Shown here: piece by piece, positions 35,936 through 43,969 of the stretch
Layout of the letters: every line of letters begins with the position of its first letter
Position numbering within the stretch: the stretch's first letter is position 1
Assembly (NCBI RefSeq): GCF_036013525.1
Contig: NZ_CP107853.1
Coordinates: 12,090,001-12,154,000, forward strand
DNA length: 64,000 nt
Direction of reading: 5' to 3'
From: Nonomuraea sp. NBC_00507
GTDB taxonomy: Bacteria; Actinomycetota; Actinomycetes; Streptosporangiales; Streptosporangiaceae
The notes under the pieces: generated by a model
Told to the model about the DNA's origin: nothing
The model's database searches: none
The model's input: the letters and a program-made list of their open reading frames with translations, nothing else
Position numbers and translations under genes: made by a program

Positions 35936-37436
35936 GATCGGCGGAGACCGTCCTGAACTCGGGCTGGCTGTTGGCCGCCGGGCGGAAGCCCTTGACCGTG
36001 GAGCGCACGCCGTAGGTGGCGGCCAGCGCCGCCGGGAACACGCCGACCGCGTCGGACCAGATGATCGCGCACGCCTGGCCGTACAGGGCCTTGCGTCTGT
36101 CCTGGTCGGCGGTCGACTTGGCCTCGGCGAGGAGCGCGTCGAGCTCCTTGTTGGCGTAGCCCATGCGGTTGGCCGCCGAGGTATACAGCCGGCCGAGCGT
36201 GTAGTCGGCGTCTGCGGTGGTCACGGTGTTGACCTGGAGCTCGATGTCCCAGTCGAGCGCGGTCAGCCGCTTGATCCAGGCGGCCTTCTCGATCTGCTGC
36301 GGCTCGACGACCACGCCCACCTTGGCCCACGCGGAGATGAACGACTGGGCCAGCTCGGTGGCCAAGGGCCCGGTGTCCCTGAACCACATCATGGAGGTAC
36401 GGATGCCGTCCGCGTATCCCGCCTCTGCCAGCTCCTTCTTGGCCAGGTCGGGGTCGTACTCATAGAGCTTCTGCGGGGCGTGTCCGAACACCGCCGCCGG
36501 GATGGGCGCGTCCATGACCGTCGCCGCCTCGCCGTACAGGTTGGCGACGATGCCCTTGACGTCGAGCGCGTGGGAGAGCGCGCGGCGCACCTTGGGGTCG
36601 GTGAACGGCTTGCGCCCGCAGTTGAACCAGGTCAGGAAGTAGTTCAGGCCCGGTGTGCTCGCGACGGAGATCCCGGAAACCTGGCGCAGGCGCTTGAGCT
36701 CGTCGGGCGGGATGATCCAGGTGACGTCCACCTCGCCGTTCTGCAGCGAGGTCATCCGCGTGGACGCCTCGGGGATGTAGGGCAGGCGCAGGCCCCGCAG
36801 CGTGGACGCGCCGCCCCAGTAGTTCTTCACCGGGGTGAGGACCAGCTGTGACGACGGTGTGAACGACTCCACGGCGAACGGCCCGCTTCCCACCGGCTTG
36901 CGGAAGAAGCCCGCCTTGCCCATTTGGGTCGCTGGGAGGATGAACGCCAGCGTCAGGTTCACCAGCATCGTGCCGAGCGGCTCGGCGGTGGTGATCTTGA
37001 CGGTCCGCGCGTCCGGCGCCTCGACCGAGGCGACCGCGGCCCACAGCGGCTTCTGCGGCCCGGTCGACTTGGCCAGCCGTTCCAGCGAGGCCTTCACATC
37101 GGCCGAGGTCAGCTTGCTGCCGTCATGGAAGGTGACGTCCTCGCGAAGCGTGAACACCCACGTCTTGTCGTCGGGTTGGGTCCATGACGTGGCCAGGCTC
37201 GGCGCCGGCTCGGTGCCGTTCCTGGTCACGAGGGTGTCGTAGATCTGCCGGTTGGCCAGCAGCGACGCCTCGTCGACCGCGCTCGGACCGTGCGGGTCCA
37301 GGTCGTTGATGGCCTGGTTGAACGCGGCGCTGAGCGGGGCGTTCTGGTCGGAGCCGGGCCCGCCAGGGGCGCATCCTGCGATCAGGACAGTCCCTCCGAG
37401 GAGGGTGAGGAACTGGCGCCTGCCTACATCGTCCAT
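35928..37436 (-). CDS. ABC transporter substrate-binding lipoprotein, SBP_bac_5 family
   Basis: A 502-residue binding protein with twin-arginine signal (GRRQFLTLLGGTVLIAGC) and lipobox IAGC. SBP_bac_5 features: YDTLVTRNGTEPAPSLATSW, VTFHDGSKLTSADVKASLER, and DPKVRRALSHALDVKGIVAN. The family binds peptides, nickel chelates or oligosaccharides; LacI control and the partner genes favour a plant- or fungal-derived oligosaccharide (inference). AGAAGG upstream of ATG 37436. Confidence 0.88.
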   Translation of the reverse strand: MDDVGRRQFLTLLGGTVLIAGCAPGGPGSDQNAPLSAAFNQAINDLDPHGPSAVDEASLLANRQIYDTLVTRNGTEPAPSLATSWTQPDDKTWVFTLREDVTFHDGSKLTSADVKASLERLAKSTGPQKPLWAAVASVEAPDARTVKITTAEPLGTMLVNLTLAFILPATQMGKAGFFRKPVGSGPFAVESFTPSSQLVLTPVKNYWGGASTLRGLRLPYIPEASTRMTSLQNGEVDVTWIIPPDELKRLRQVSGISVASTPGLNYFLTWFNCGRKPFTDPKVRRALSHALDVKGIVANLYGEAATVMDAPIPAAVFGHAPQKLYEYDPDLAKKELAEAGYADGIRTSMMWFRDTGPLATELAQSFISAWAKVGVVVEPQQIEKAAWIKRLTALDWDIELQVNTVTTADADYTLGRLYTSAANRMGYANKELDALLAEAKSTADQDRRKALYGQACAIIWSDAVGVFPAALAATYGVRSTVKGFRPAANSQPEFRTVSADHA

Positions 37437-37460
37437 GTCGCTTACCTTCTGTCAGCTCTG

Positions 37461-37796
37461 TCAGCTCTTGAGTGCCAGGTAGATCAGGACTTTCGCCTTC
37501 GGATCGCCCCCGCGAAGTGAAGCCCGCAGCCGCAGCCAGTGACCGAACTCCCGCACGCGCCAGGACACAAGGCCCGGCTCAGTGGTCACCAGCTCGGGTG
37601 TCTCCTCGTCGCACCAGTGCAGCCCGTCAGGGGAGATCTGGGTGACGAGGTGGAGGCTGGGTTGCTCACCTTCGAGCTCCAGCGTCCGCACGAACCATCG
37701 GGCTTCGCCCGCCCATGCGGCTTCGTACGGCTCAGTCATGAAATCTGCGGTGAAAGTGGTGTTCCGCTCGAGTACGGCGGTTTGAGCGTTCTTCAT
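37461..37796 (-). CDS. small hypothetical protein, DUF6385-like
   Basis: A 111-residue protein without signal peptide (TADFMTEPYEAAWAGEARWF, LHLVTQISPDGLHWCDEETP, VSWRVREFGHWLRLRASLRG). It has the look of a small beta-sandwich. I associate this type with DUF6385 proteins that accompany DUF6772 proteins, but this is from memory of neighbourhood and not certain. It is the second gene of the operon, seven bases after the DUF6772-like gene. Confidence 0.5.
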   Translation of the reverse strand: MKNAQTAVLERNTTFTADFMTEPYEAAWAGEARWFVRTLELEGEQPSLHLVTQISPDGLHWCDEETPELVTTEPGLVSWRVREFGHWLRLRASLRGGDPKAKVLIYLALKS

Positions 37797-37803
37797 GCCG
37801 AGG

Positions 37804-38751
37804 TCACCAATCCACGGAGATCAGGGCGGAATCAAGGAAGAGGAAGTTGCGGACGGGAGAATGGGTCCGCACGCTGACGTAGAAGTTCAGCAGGTTCTCC
37901 AAGCCGTCATACCTGTCCGGATAGTGCGGGACAGGGACGTCACGTAGATCCATGACCCGGTCGTTGACCTGAAGTTCGACGTTGGTCCGTGAGCGGGTGT
38001 CGAACTGCCAGCGCAAGTAGTGCCAGTTGACCTTGGTCGGCACCTCGTTGTAGCAGAGGAACTGCGGCTCCTCGTCGAGCGGGTGCCAGTCCTCGGGGTT
38101 GGGCGCGGTGAAGTCCTCGGTCGCCACCAGGTTGTCCTGGTTGTGCAGGTTCTCCTTTGGCGTCGGCTCGGGCACCACCGGGTACACCCAGCGCCTGGTC
38201 AGCTTGTTGTCCAGGTCGGTGTTCTGGTAGCGCATCACCGTGTGGTAGCGGACGCCGTCGCCGTCGCACAGGTCGGTCGCGATCGTGAAGCAGCCGAACT
38301 GCGCCTCCGACGGGTGCAGGTTACCGTCCCACTCGATCTCGCCGAAGCGGTTGCCGAGGCTGGACTCTGCCGTCGCCGCCTCGCTCTTGTAGGTGAAATA
38401 GGTCTCGAACTGCACGATCCCGCGCTGCGCCATCGTCAGCCGGCGGATCGCCACCCCCGTGTGTCCGGTGACCGGCCTGGTGGCCACCTTGAGCGCGTAC
38501 GTGCCGCTCATCGCGCCGTGCGTGCCGGTGTCGAAGAAGTCGCATGAGCTGAGCTGCGGCGGACGGAAGTCGCGCATGTGCTTGTCGACGGTGTCCAGGT
38601 TGCCGTGGCCGTCATGGTTGCCGATGAGCTCGGTCCAGCCGTGGGTGCCGGTGTTGAACTCGTCGAAGGCGAGGATGCGGGGCAGCGGGTTGAACTTCGA
38701 CAGCTTCGGATCGGCCGCGATCAGCGCGCGACGCAGATCATCGCTTTCCAA
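37804..38751 (-). CDS. DUF6772-like protein, first gene of the LacI-controlled operon
   Basis: A 315-residue cytoplasmic protein, rich in aromatic residues and beta structure (ILAFDEFNTGTHGWTELIGN, GIVQFETYFTYKSEAATAES, VNWHYLRWQFDTRSRTNVEL). The pattern suggests a concanavalin/LamG-like fold, and resembles DUF6772 as far as I recall. TTG at 38751 is chosen as start because AGGAGG lies six bases upstream; no ATG or GTG is nearby with such a site. No signal peptide is visible. It opens an operon of a binding protein, LacI, two permeases and two ATPases, so a role in binding or cleaving the imported ligand is possible. Confidence 0.6.
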   Translation of the reverse strand: MESDDLRRALIAADPKLSKFNPLPRILAFDEFNTGTHGWTELIGNHDGHGNLDTVDKHMRDFRPPQLSSCDFFDTGTHGAMSGTYALKVATRPVTGHTGVAIRRLTMAQRGIVQFETYFTYKSEAATAESSLGNRFGEIEWDGNLHPSEAQFGCFTIATDLCDGDGVRYHTVMRYQNTDLDNKLTRRWVYPVVPEPTPKENLHNQDNLVATEDFTAPNPEDWHPLDEEPQFLCYNEVPTKVNWHYLRWQFDTRSRTNVELQVNDRVMDLRDVPVPHYPDRYDGLENLLNFYVSVRTHSPVRNFLFLDSALISVDW

Positions 38752-38772
38752 GTCGTCCTCCTACGAACCAAG

Positions 38773-38802
38773 AGGATTAACGTTCACGTGAACGTTAATC
38801 CT
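38773..38802. promoter_or_regulatory. perfect 30-bp palindrome, likely LacI-family operator
   Basis: Half-site AGGATTAACGTTCAC followed at once by its exact reverse complement, no spacer, no mismatch. The core TTCACGTGAA has the central CG of LacI-family operators. It lies 20-50 nt upstream of the TTG start of the DUF6772-like gene, overlapping the presumed promoter. Confidence 0.8.
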
Positions 38803-38898
38803 GAAGTTCAAGGAAGTTAACTTGTCCTATCCGTGAGCGTCAAGGCTTGGTTACAAAGCGGACATCCAACACCTGACGCCTCCGGGAGGCACCGAGCG

Positions 38899-40554
38899 TC
38901 ACGAGCAGACCGTGCCGTCGGCCGGGACCTTGCCGTCGAGCAGATAGCCGTCCACCGCGTCGGTGACGCAGTCGCTGCCGGGGTAGGCGCCATGGCCCTC
39001 GCCCTTGTACGCGACCTCGACGCCGACGCCCTCGCCGAGCTGTTCGGCCATCCGCCGGGCGCCCTCGTACGGGGTCGCCGGATCGCCGGTGGTGCCGATG
39101 ACGACGATGGGCTCCGCACCCTTGGCGCTGACCTCGACGGTCCGCGACGAGCCTTCCCTGACCTTCCAGCCGGAGCAGGTGAGCAGGGTCCAGGCCATGG
39201 ATTCGCCGAAAACGGGCGATGCGTCACGGAACTGCGGGAGCCGGTCCAGGACATCCTGCTCGGTGTAGCGGTCGCTGGAATCGGCGCAGATCACGGCCGT
39301 GTACGCGGACTGGAGATTGTTGTACCGGCCGTTCTTGTCCCGGCCGTTGTAGAAGTCGGCGAGGAACTGGAGCCAGCGTCCGTCCCCGTTCTTCTTCATG
39401 GCGTCCCGCAGCCCGGACTTCAGCATGACCCAGGTCTCCTTGCCGTACAGCGCGGCCGCCATGCCGGTGAGTGCCTCGGCCTGGGTGAGTTCGCCGCCGT
39501 CCTCGCCGGCCTTCAGCGGCTTGCTGTCGAGCCGCTTCAGCAGGGCCGTGATCTTGCGGATCCCCGCGTCGGTGTTCTTACGGGCGGCGGGGCCGGAGCC
39601 GGTGGGGCAGTCGGGCTCCTTGGCGCAGTCCTTCATGAAGTTCTCCAGCGCCAGCTGGAAGCCCTTGGCCTGGCTGAGGGCCACGGCCGCATCGTCCTGA
39701 GTGGGGTCGACGACGGCGTCGAGGACGGTGCGGCCGACGTTCTCGGGGAAGAGGTGGGCGTAGACGCCGCCCAGTTCGGTGCCGTACGAGATGCCGAAGT
39801 AGTTGAGCCTGCGGTCGCCGAGGAGCTGACGCATCAGGTCCATGTCGCGAGCGGCGCTGACGGTGTCGACGTGCGGCAGTATCCTGCTGGAGTTCTTCTC
39901 GCAGGCCTGGATGAACGCCTTTGACCTGGTGCGCAGTTGTCCCAGCTCGGTGGCGTCGTCAGGGGTGCTGTCGGCCGCGAGCCAGCGTTCGAGGGCCTTG
40001 TCGTCCAGGCAGCGCACACCCCCGCTGTTGCCGATGCCGCGCGGGTCGAAGCTCACCAGGTCGTAGCGCTCGTGCAGCTTCATGTACTCGTCGGCGGCGA
40101 ACTGGGGCAGGGAGGCCACTCCGGAGCTGCCGGGGCCGCCGAAGTTGAAGACAAGCGAGCCGATCCGTCCCTTGGACTCGGTCTTCGGTTTGGCCTCGGC
40201 CCTGATGAGGGCGAGGTCGATCGTCTCGCCGTCCGGCTTCGCGTAGTCGAGTGGCACCTTCATCGTCGTGCACTGCCAGGCGGTGCCGTCCGGCAGCTTG
40301 CCCGGTCTTCTGTCAGCGCCCTGGAGGACGGACGGGGCTGGGCAGGGCTTCCACCTCAGCTTCTGGGCGGTGAGGGAGGCGGGCAGGGTGACGGAGTCCA
40401 CCTCGCTTCCGCTGCCGGTTGCGCTGCCGGTTGCGGTGCCTTCGGTGCCTTTTGCGGTGCCGGGGTCGGGGTCGGCAGTGGTCCTGCAGGCCGTGGCCGT
40501 GCCGGCGATCAGCAGAGCGGCGAGGGACAGGGCGGTGGTGGTCTTGCGGCGCAT
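38899..40554 (-). CDS. secreted alpha/beta hydrolase, tripeptidyl aminopeptidase (TAP) type
   Basis: A 551-residue lipoprotein (signal TTTALSLAALLIAGTATAC, Cys at the lipobox). Alpha/beta-hydrolase core: oxyanion region LVFNFGGPGSSGVASLPQFA, DLVSFDPRGIGNSGG, nucleophile GISYGTELGG (Ser256), and C-terminal TAP-like domain with IGTTGDPATPYEGARRMAEQ (acid) and GEGHGAYPGSDCV (catalytic His). Such enzymes in Streptomyces remove tripeptides from secreted proteins. A low-complexity Gly/Thr/Ser linker follows the signal. Divergent from the ECF41 sigma gene across 66 nt. Confidence 0.9.
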   Translation of the reverse strand: MRRKTTTALSLAALLIAGTATACRTTADPDPGTAKGTEGTATGSATGSGSEVDSVTLPASLTAQKLRWKPCPAPSVLQGADRRPGKLPDGTAWQCTTMKVPLDYAKPDGETIDLALIRAEAKPKTESKGRIGSLVFNFGGPGSSGVASLPQFAADEYMKLHERYDLVSFDPRGIGNSGGVRCLDDKALERWLAADSTPDDATELGQLRTRSKAFIQACEKNSSRILPHVDTVSAARDMDLMRQLLGDRRLNYFGISYGTELGGVYAHLFPENVGRTVLDAVVDPTQDDAAVALSQAKGFQLALENFMKDCAKEPDCPTGSGPAARKNTDAGIRKITALLKRLDSKPLKAGEDGGELTQAEALTGMAAALYGKETWVMLKSGLRDAMKKNGDGRWLQFLADFYNGRDKNGRYNNLQSAYTAVICADSSDRYTEQDVLDRLPQFRDASPVFGESMAWTLLTCSGWKVREGSSRTVEVSAKGAEPIVVIGTTGDPATPYEGARRMAEQLGEGVGVEVAYKGEGHGAYPGSDCVTDAVDGYLLDGKVPADGTVCS

Positions 40555-40608
40555 AAGGCAGCGTAGCCGTGGCCGTGCAGATCAGGCCGCGCCGCACGCC
40601 GTGCGGGC

Positions 40609-40614
40609 TAGGAT
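40609..40614 (+). promoter_or_regulatory. -10-like hexamer of a probable leaderless ECF41 transcript
   Basis: TAGGAT ends six bases before the ATG at 40621, leaving no room for a ribosome-binding site; leaderless initiation is common in actinomycetes. The -35 element is not clear. Confidence 0.35.
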
Positions 40615-40620
40615 CGGGCC

Positions 40621-41565
40621 ATGCCCTTGACCGTGGACGACGTCGACCGGTTCGAGGTCTCCAGGCCGCGCATGGAGGCCATCGCCTACCGCCTCCTCGG
40701 CTCCGCGGGGGAGGCGGAGGACGCCGTGCAGGAGACGTTCCTGCGCTGGCAGGCCGCCGACGTCGACCGCATCGAGGTCCCCGAAGCCTGGCTGACGAAG
40801 GTCCTCACCAACCTGTGCCTCAACCAGCTCACCTCCGCGCGGGCGCGCCGCGAGACCTATGTGGGCCAATGGCTTCCCGAGCCGCTGCTGGCCGGGGACC
40901 CGATGCTCGGCCCGGCCGACACCGCCGAGCAGCGCGAATCGGTCTCCTACGCGGTCCTCACCCTCATGGAGCGCCTCTCCCCCAACGAGCGGGCGGTTTA
41001 CGTGCTGCGTGAGGCCTTCGACTATCCGCATCGGGAGATCGCCGAGATCCTCGACATCACCGAGGCCGCCAGCCAGCAGATCTTCCACCGCGCCAAGAAG
41101 CACGTCGCGGACGGCAAGGCCCGCACCGAGATCGACAAGGCCGCCGCCCGGCGGATCGTCGAGGAGTTCCTGGCGGCCGCCACCAGCGGCCGGACCGAGC
41201 CGCTCGTGCGCCTGCTCACCCAGGACGCCATCTCGATCGGCGACGGCGGTGGGAAGGTTCCGGCCCGCGCCAAGGCGTTCGAGGGCGCCGTCGCGGTCGC
41301 GAAGTTCCTACGGGGCCTGTTCAAACCCAGCGAGGCCAAACGCGCCCTGGCCGGCGGCGTGCCCGAGATCTACGCCTGGACCGCCAACGGCGACCCCGCC
41401 GTCGTGGCCGTCGTGGACGGGCGGGTCATCGGCGTCATGTGCCTGGAGGTCACCGTCGAGGGCATCGCCGCGTTCCGCAACCAGGTCAACCCCGACAAGC
41501 TCGAACGCGCTTCCGCGCACTGGGCGGGCGTCGGCCACGGGGAGCCCCTGTTCAACGGCTTCTGA
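40621..41565 (+). CDS. RNA polymerase sigma factor, ECF41 group
   Basis: A 314-residue sigma factor, longer than ordinary ECFs because of a C-terminal SnoaL-like domain (about residues 180-300) that autoregulates activity in ECF41 proteins. Region 2 (RPRMEAIAYRLLGSAGEAED, AVQETFLRWQA), the hallmark linker YVGQWLPEPLL, region 4 (LSPNERAVYVLREAFDYPHR, EIAEILDITEAASQQIFHRA) are all present. ECF41 sigma factors typically activate an adjacent oxidoreductase or carboxymuconolactone decarboxylase gene, here the FAD oxidoreductase at 41660. Confidence 0.9.
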   Translation: MPLTVDDVDRFEVSRPRMEAIAYRLLGSAGEAEDAVQETFLRWQAADVDRIEVPEAWLTKVLTNLCLNQLTSARARRETYVGQWLPEPLLAGDPMLGPADTAEQRESVSYAVLTLMERLSPNERAVYVLREAFDYPHREIAEILDITEAASQQIFHRAKKHVADGKARTEIDKAAARRIVEEFLAAATSGRTEPLVRLLTQDAISIGDGGGKVPARAKAFEGAVAVAKFLRGLFKPSEAKRALAGGVPEIYAWTANGDPAVVAVVDGRVIGVMCLEVTVEGIAAFRNQVNPDKLERASAHWAGVGHGEPLFNGF

Positions 41566-41597
41566 CCGCTTGTGTGAGGTGCTTCACATCGCGTTCC

Positions 41598-41623
41598 TGT
41601 CAGGAAACGGCGGGCCGCCCGGT
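41598..41623 (+). promoter_or_regulatory. possible ECF41-dependent promoter of the oxidoreductase gene
   Basis: TGTCAGG at 41598-41604 resembles the TGTCACA -35 element of ECF41 promoters; 15 bp later CGGT (41620-41623) is a poor match to the CGTC -10. Suggestive only. Confidence 0.3.
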
Positions 41624-41659
41624 TCAAGGGGCAAACCCGCGCACGACAGGAGCAAGGAC

Positions 41660-42964
41660 ATGCAGCACCGCATCGTCGTCCTCGGAGCCGGATACACCGG
41701 AGCCGTCGCCGCCGGCCGCCTCGCCAAGCGGCTCCGCCGCGAGGACGTCGCCATCACCCTCGTCAACGCCGAATCCGACTTCGTCGAACGCGTCCGCATG
41801 CACCAGCTGGCGACCGGACAGGACCTCAAGCCCCGGCCGTTCAGCGAGATGTTCGCGGGCACCGGCGTCGAGCTGAGGCTCGCGAAGGTCACCGGCGTCG
41901 ACGTCGACCGCAAGACCGTCACCGTCATCGACGCGAACGGCGCAGGCTCGAACGCGCCCGAGTCCGGCGCAGCCTCGAACGCGCCCGAGTCCGGCGCAGC
42001 CTCGAACGCGCCCGAGTCCGGCGCAGCCTCGATCGCGCCCGAGTCCGGCGCAGAAGAACTCGCCTACGACACGCTCGTCTACGCCCTCGGCAGCGGCTGG
42101 AACGCCCAAGGCGTCCCCGGGACCGCCGAGCACGCCTATGAGATCGCCAGCCGCCCCGGTGCACTTCGGCTGCGCGAGCGCCTGGCCCACCTCGACGCCG
42201 GGCAGACCGTGGTCGTCGTCGGCGGCGGCCTCACCGGCGTGGAAGCCTCGACCGAGATCGCCGAGGCACGCCCGGACCTCGACGTCGCCCTCGCCGCCCG
42301 CGCCGGCCTCGGCGACTGGCTTTCCCCCAAGGGCCGCGAGCACCTGCGGAAGGTCTTCGGCAAGCTCGGGATCACCGTGCACGAGCACGCCGCCGTCACC
42401 GGCGTCGAAGCCGACCGCGTCGCCACCGCCGACGGCACGGCCATCCCGGCCGCGGTCACCGTGTGGACCGCCGGCTTCGCGACCCACCCGATCGCGAAGG
42501 CGACCACGCTGGAGGTCACCGGCAGCGGCCAGATCGTGGTCGACGGGACCATGCGCTCGGTCTCACACCCGGACGTGTACGCCGTCGGCGACGCGGCCAT
42601 GGTGATGGGCCCAGGGGACAAGCCGCTGCGGATGTCGTGCGCTTCGGGAATTCCGACCGCGTGGCAGGCCGCCGACGCGATCGCGGCGCGCCTGACCGGC
42701 GGGAAACTCCCGAACACGCCGATCCGCTACTTCAACCAGTGCATCTCACTGGGCCGCAAGGAGGGTTTGATCCAGTACGTCACCGCCGACGACCGCGCCG
42801 TACCGGCGGTCCTGGCCGGACGGCTCGCCGCCGTCTACAAGGAGCTGGTCTGCAAAGGCGCCGCCTGGGGCGTGGCCAACCCGACGCTCGGGCTGCCCAC
42901 CCGGCGCCGCCGCGTCACGCGGGAGCGGACCGCGGCGGGCTCAGCCGTCAAGGCGCCGGCGTAG
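41660..42964 (+). CDS. NAD(P)/FAD-dependent oxidoreductase (NDH-2-like) with internal repeat
   Basis: A 434-residue flavoprotein. FAD-binding start IVVLGAGYTGAVAAGRLAKR, second NAD(P)-binding GxGxxG at QTVVVVGGGLTGVEASTEIA (about residues 184-203), and the FAD motif VSHPDVYAVGDAAMV (about 297-311). Related to NADH:quinone oxidoreductase type 2-like enzymes induced by ECF41 factors. AAGGAC precedes the ATG. Residues about 95-132 are a repeated GAASNAPES unit absent from relatives and likely an exposed loop between the first FAD strands. Likely controlled by the upstream ECF41 sigma. Confidence 0.88.
   Translation: MQHRIVVLGAGYTGAVAAGRLAKRLRREDVAITLVNAESDFVERVRMHQLATGQDLKPRPFSEMFAGTGVELRLAKVTGVDVDRKTVTVIDANGAGSNAPESGAASNAPESGAASNAPESGAASIAPESGAEELAYDTLVYALGSGWNAQGVPGTAEHAYEIASRPGALRLRERLAHLDAGQTVVVVGGGLTGVEASTEIAEARPDLDVALAARAGLGDWLSPKGREHLRKVFGKLGITVHEHAAVTGVEADRVATADGTAIPAAVTVWTAGFATHPIAKATTLEVTGSGQIVVDGTMRSVSHPDVYAVGDAAMVMGPGDKPLRMSCASGIPTAWQAADAIAARLTGGKLPNTPIRYFNQCISLGRKEGLIQYVTADDRAVPAVLAGRLAAVYKELVCKGAAWGVANPTLGLPTRRRRVTRERTAAGSAVKAPA
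41948..42054 (+). repeat. 27-bp in-frame tandem repeat, four copies
   Basis: Units start at 41948, 41975, 42002 and 42029; the first three are identical, the fourth has one substitution in its first half (AAC to ATC) and a changed last base. Each encodes SNAPESGAA (last copy SIAPESGAE), so the array adds about 36 residues to the oxidoreductase without shifting its frame. Confidence 0.92.
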
Positions 42965-42981
42965 ACCACGACGCGACGCAA

Positions 42982-43002
42982 GCGCCCTCGATGCGAGGGC
43001 GC
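42982..43002. terminator. hairpin between convergent oxidoreductase and DUF4396 genes
   Basis: Perfect 9-bp stem GCGCCCTCG / CGAGGGCGC with a three-base loop, 18 nt after the oxidoreductase stop. No T-run, as usual for actinomycetes. Confidence 0.5.
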
Positions 43003-43071
43003 CCGCTTCGCTCTCGGTCTTCGCGCTATCGCCCGTAGGACCCGTAGGAGAGGTCTCAGGAGTGCGGGCCG

Positions 43072-43608
43072 TCAGTGGTGGTAGGCGTGAATGACCGCAT
43101 GGCCCTTGCCCCGTCCGATGATCCACTTGTTGATCGGCCACGTGACGAGGAACGCGACCAACAGCGCGAAGGCCAGCGCACCCCAGAACAACACAGAGGC
43201 GAGACCGGCGTCCATGGCGCCCGGAACGATCACCATGACGCCGTTGTCGACGATCTCCATGACGAGGATCGACAGCGTGTCCGCGGCCAGCGCGAGCCGC
43301 AGCGCCTTACGCCAGTCCACGCCGGCACGGAACAGGCCACGCAGCGTGAGCGCGTACCCGAAGATGAACGCCAGGACGACGGCCAAGATGATGCTGGGCA
43401 CGTCATGCCAGCCCAGCGCGGTGGCGATCACCATGCCGAGGACCTCGCCAATGGCGCAACCGGTGAGGCAGTGCAACGTCGCCGACGCGGCCGCTCCCCA
43501 GGTCACCTTCATCCGGTGTGCTTCATGATCGCCGCCCTGGGAGTGGCCGTGATCATGCGAGCCGTGATCCTGGTGTTCATGCCCAGCGTGCTGAAATGAT
43601 TCAGACAT
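43072..43608 (-). CDS. DUF4396 membrane protein, copper-associated
   Basis: A 178-residue protein: His-rich cytoplasmic/exposed N-terminus (HAGHEHQDHGSHDHGHSQGG) followed by a DUF4396 domain with about four helices (ATLHCLTGCAIGEVLGMVIA including a CxxxxC pair, VPSIILAVVLAFIFGYALTL, LALAADTLSILVMEIVDNGV, FWGALAFALLVAFLVTWPIN). DUF4396 genes usually lie in copper islands. A CsoR-type dyad at 43650-43667 stands just upstream of its start. Histidines and the Cys pair suggest metal contact; transport is plausible but unproven. Confidence 0.82.
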   Translation of the reverse strand: MSESFQHAGHEHQDHGSHDHGHSQGGDHEAHRMKVTWGAAASATLHCLTGCAIGEVLGMVIATALGWHDVPSIILAVVLAFIFGYALTLRGLFRAGVDWRKALRLALAADTLSILVMEIVDNGVMVIVPGAMDAGLASVLFWGALAFALLVAFLVTWPINKWIIGRGKGHAVIHAYHH

Positions 43609-43649
43609 TGCTACCTTCTAGGTCGATCAAGCGCATCTTGGCGCCAATT

Positions 43650-43667
43650 TATACCCCACCAGGGTAT
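43650..43667. promoter_or_regulatory. CsoR-type operator upstream of DUF4396
   Basis: TATACCCCACCAGGGTAT: arms ATACCC and GGGTAT around a short spacer, 42 nt upstream of the DUF4396 start. Same type as the boxes at csoR and copZ. Confidence 0.65.
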
Positions 43668-43943
43668 GGATGCAAGTAGATGTCGCGGTAGGGCGGAAGC
43701 CTGCATCTACGATGATCAATAGGAAGCATCGTTTCGCGACTGTTACGGACGGACAGTCAACAGCCTCTTCCCGGCCGCTCGACCATGCTTCTGGCCCACA
43801 TAAGAGCAGGTCAGTAGGATAGACAGCCTCGCAAAGGAGCCGTGCAGCGGAATTACGGAGTTTACATATTGGGCACTTGTATCTACGGAAAACCTCTATA
43901 GAGTCGCATGAAACACCCGTCCGCCCACCGCGGCGGCGATCTC

Positions 43944-43967
43944 AACCTCTTATACCCCCGGGAGGTT
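43944..43967 (+). promoter_or_regulatory. hairpin covering the ribosome site of the ABC operon
   Basis: AACCTC (43944-43949) can pair with GAGGTT (43962-43967), which includes the Shine-Dalgarno GGGAGG of the GTG start at 43970. The loop carries a single CsoR-like half-site TATACCCCC. Whether this controls translation is speculative. Confidence 0.25.
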
Positions 43968-43969
43968 CC

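Larger units (their letters stand above)
43609..43969. other. 360-nt intergenic regulatory region
   Basis: Holds the CsoR-type dyad for DUF4396 (43650-43667) and, on the other side, the leader of the ABC operon including an RBS-covering hairpin at 43944-43967. A TATAGAG hexamer near 43899 could be the -10 of the ABC operon. No iron-regulator (DmdR/IdeR) box was recognised. No gene seen. Confidence 0.35.

Noticed and set aside
38878..38890. Terminator after the TAP-like hydrolase (GCCTCCGGGAGGC)
   Set aside because: The short palindrome has no room for a stable loop and lies 9 nt after the stop; evidence too weak to annotate.
41948..42054. Possible short CRISPR-like array
   Set aside because: The 27-bp units abut without spacers and keep the reading frame of the oxidoreductase, so this is a coding tandem repeat.
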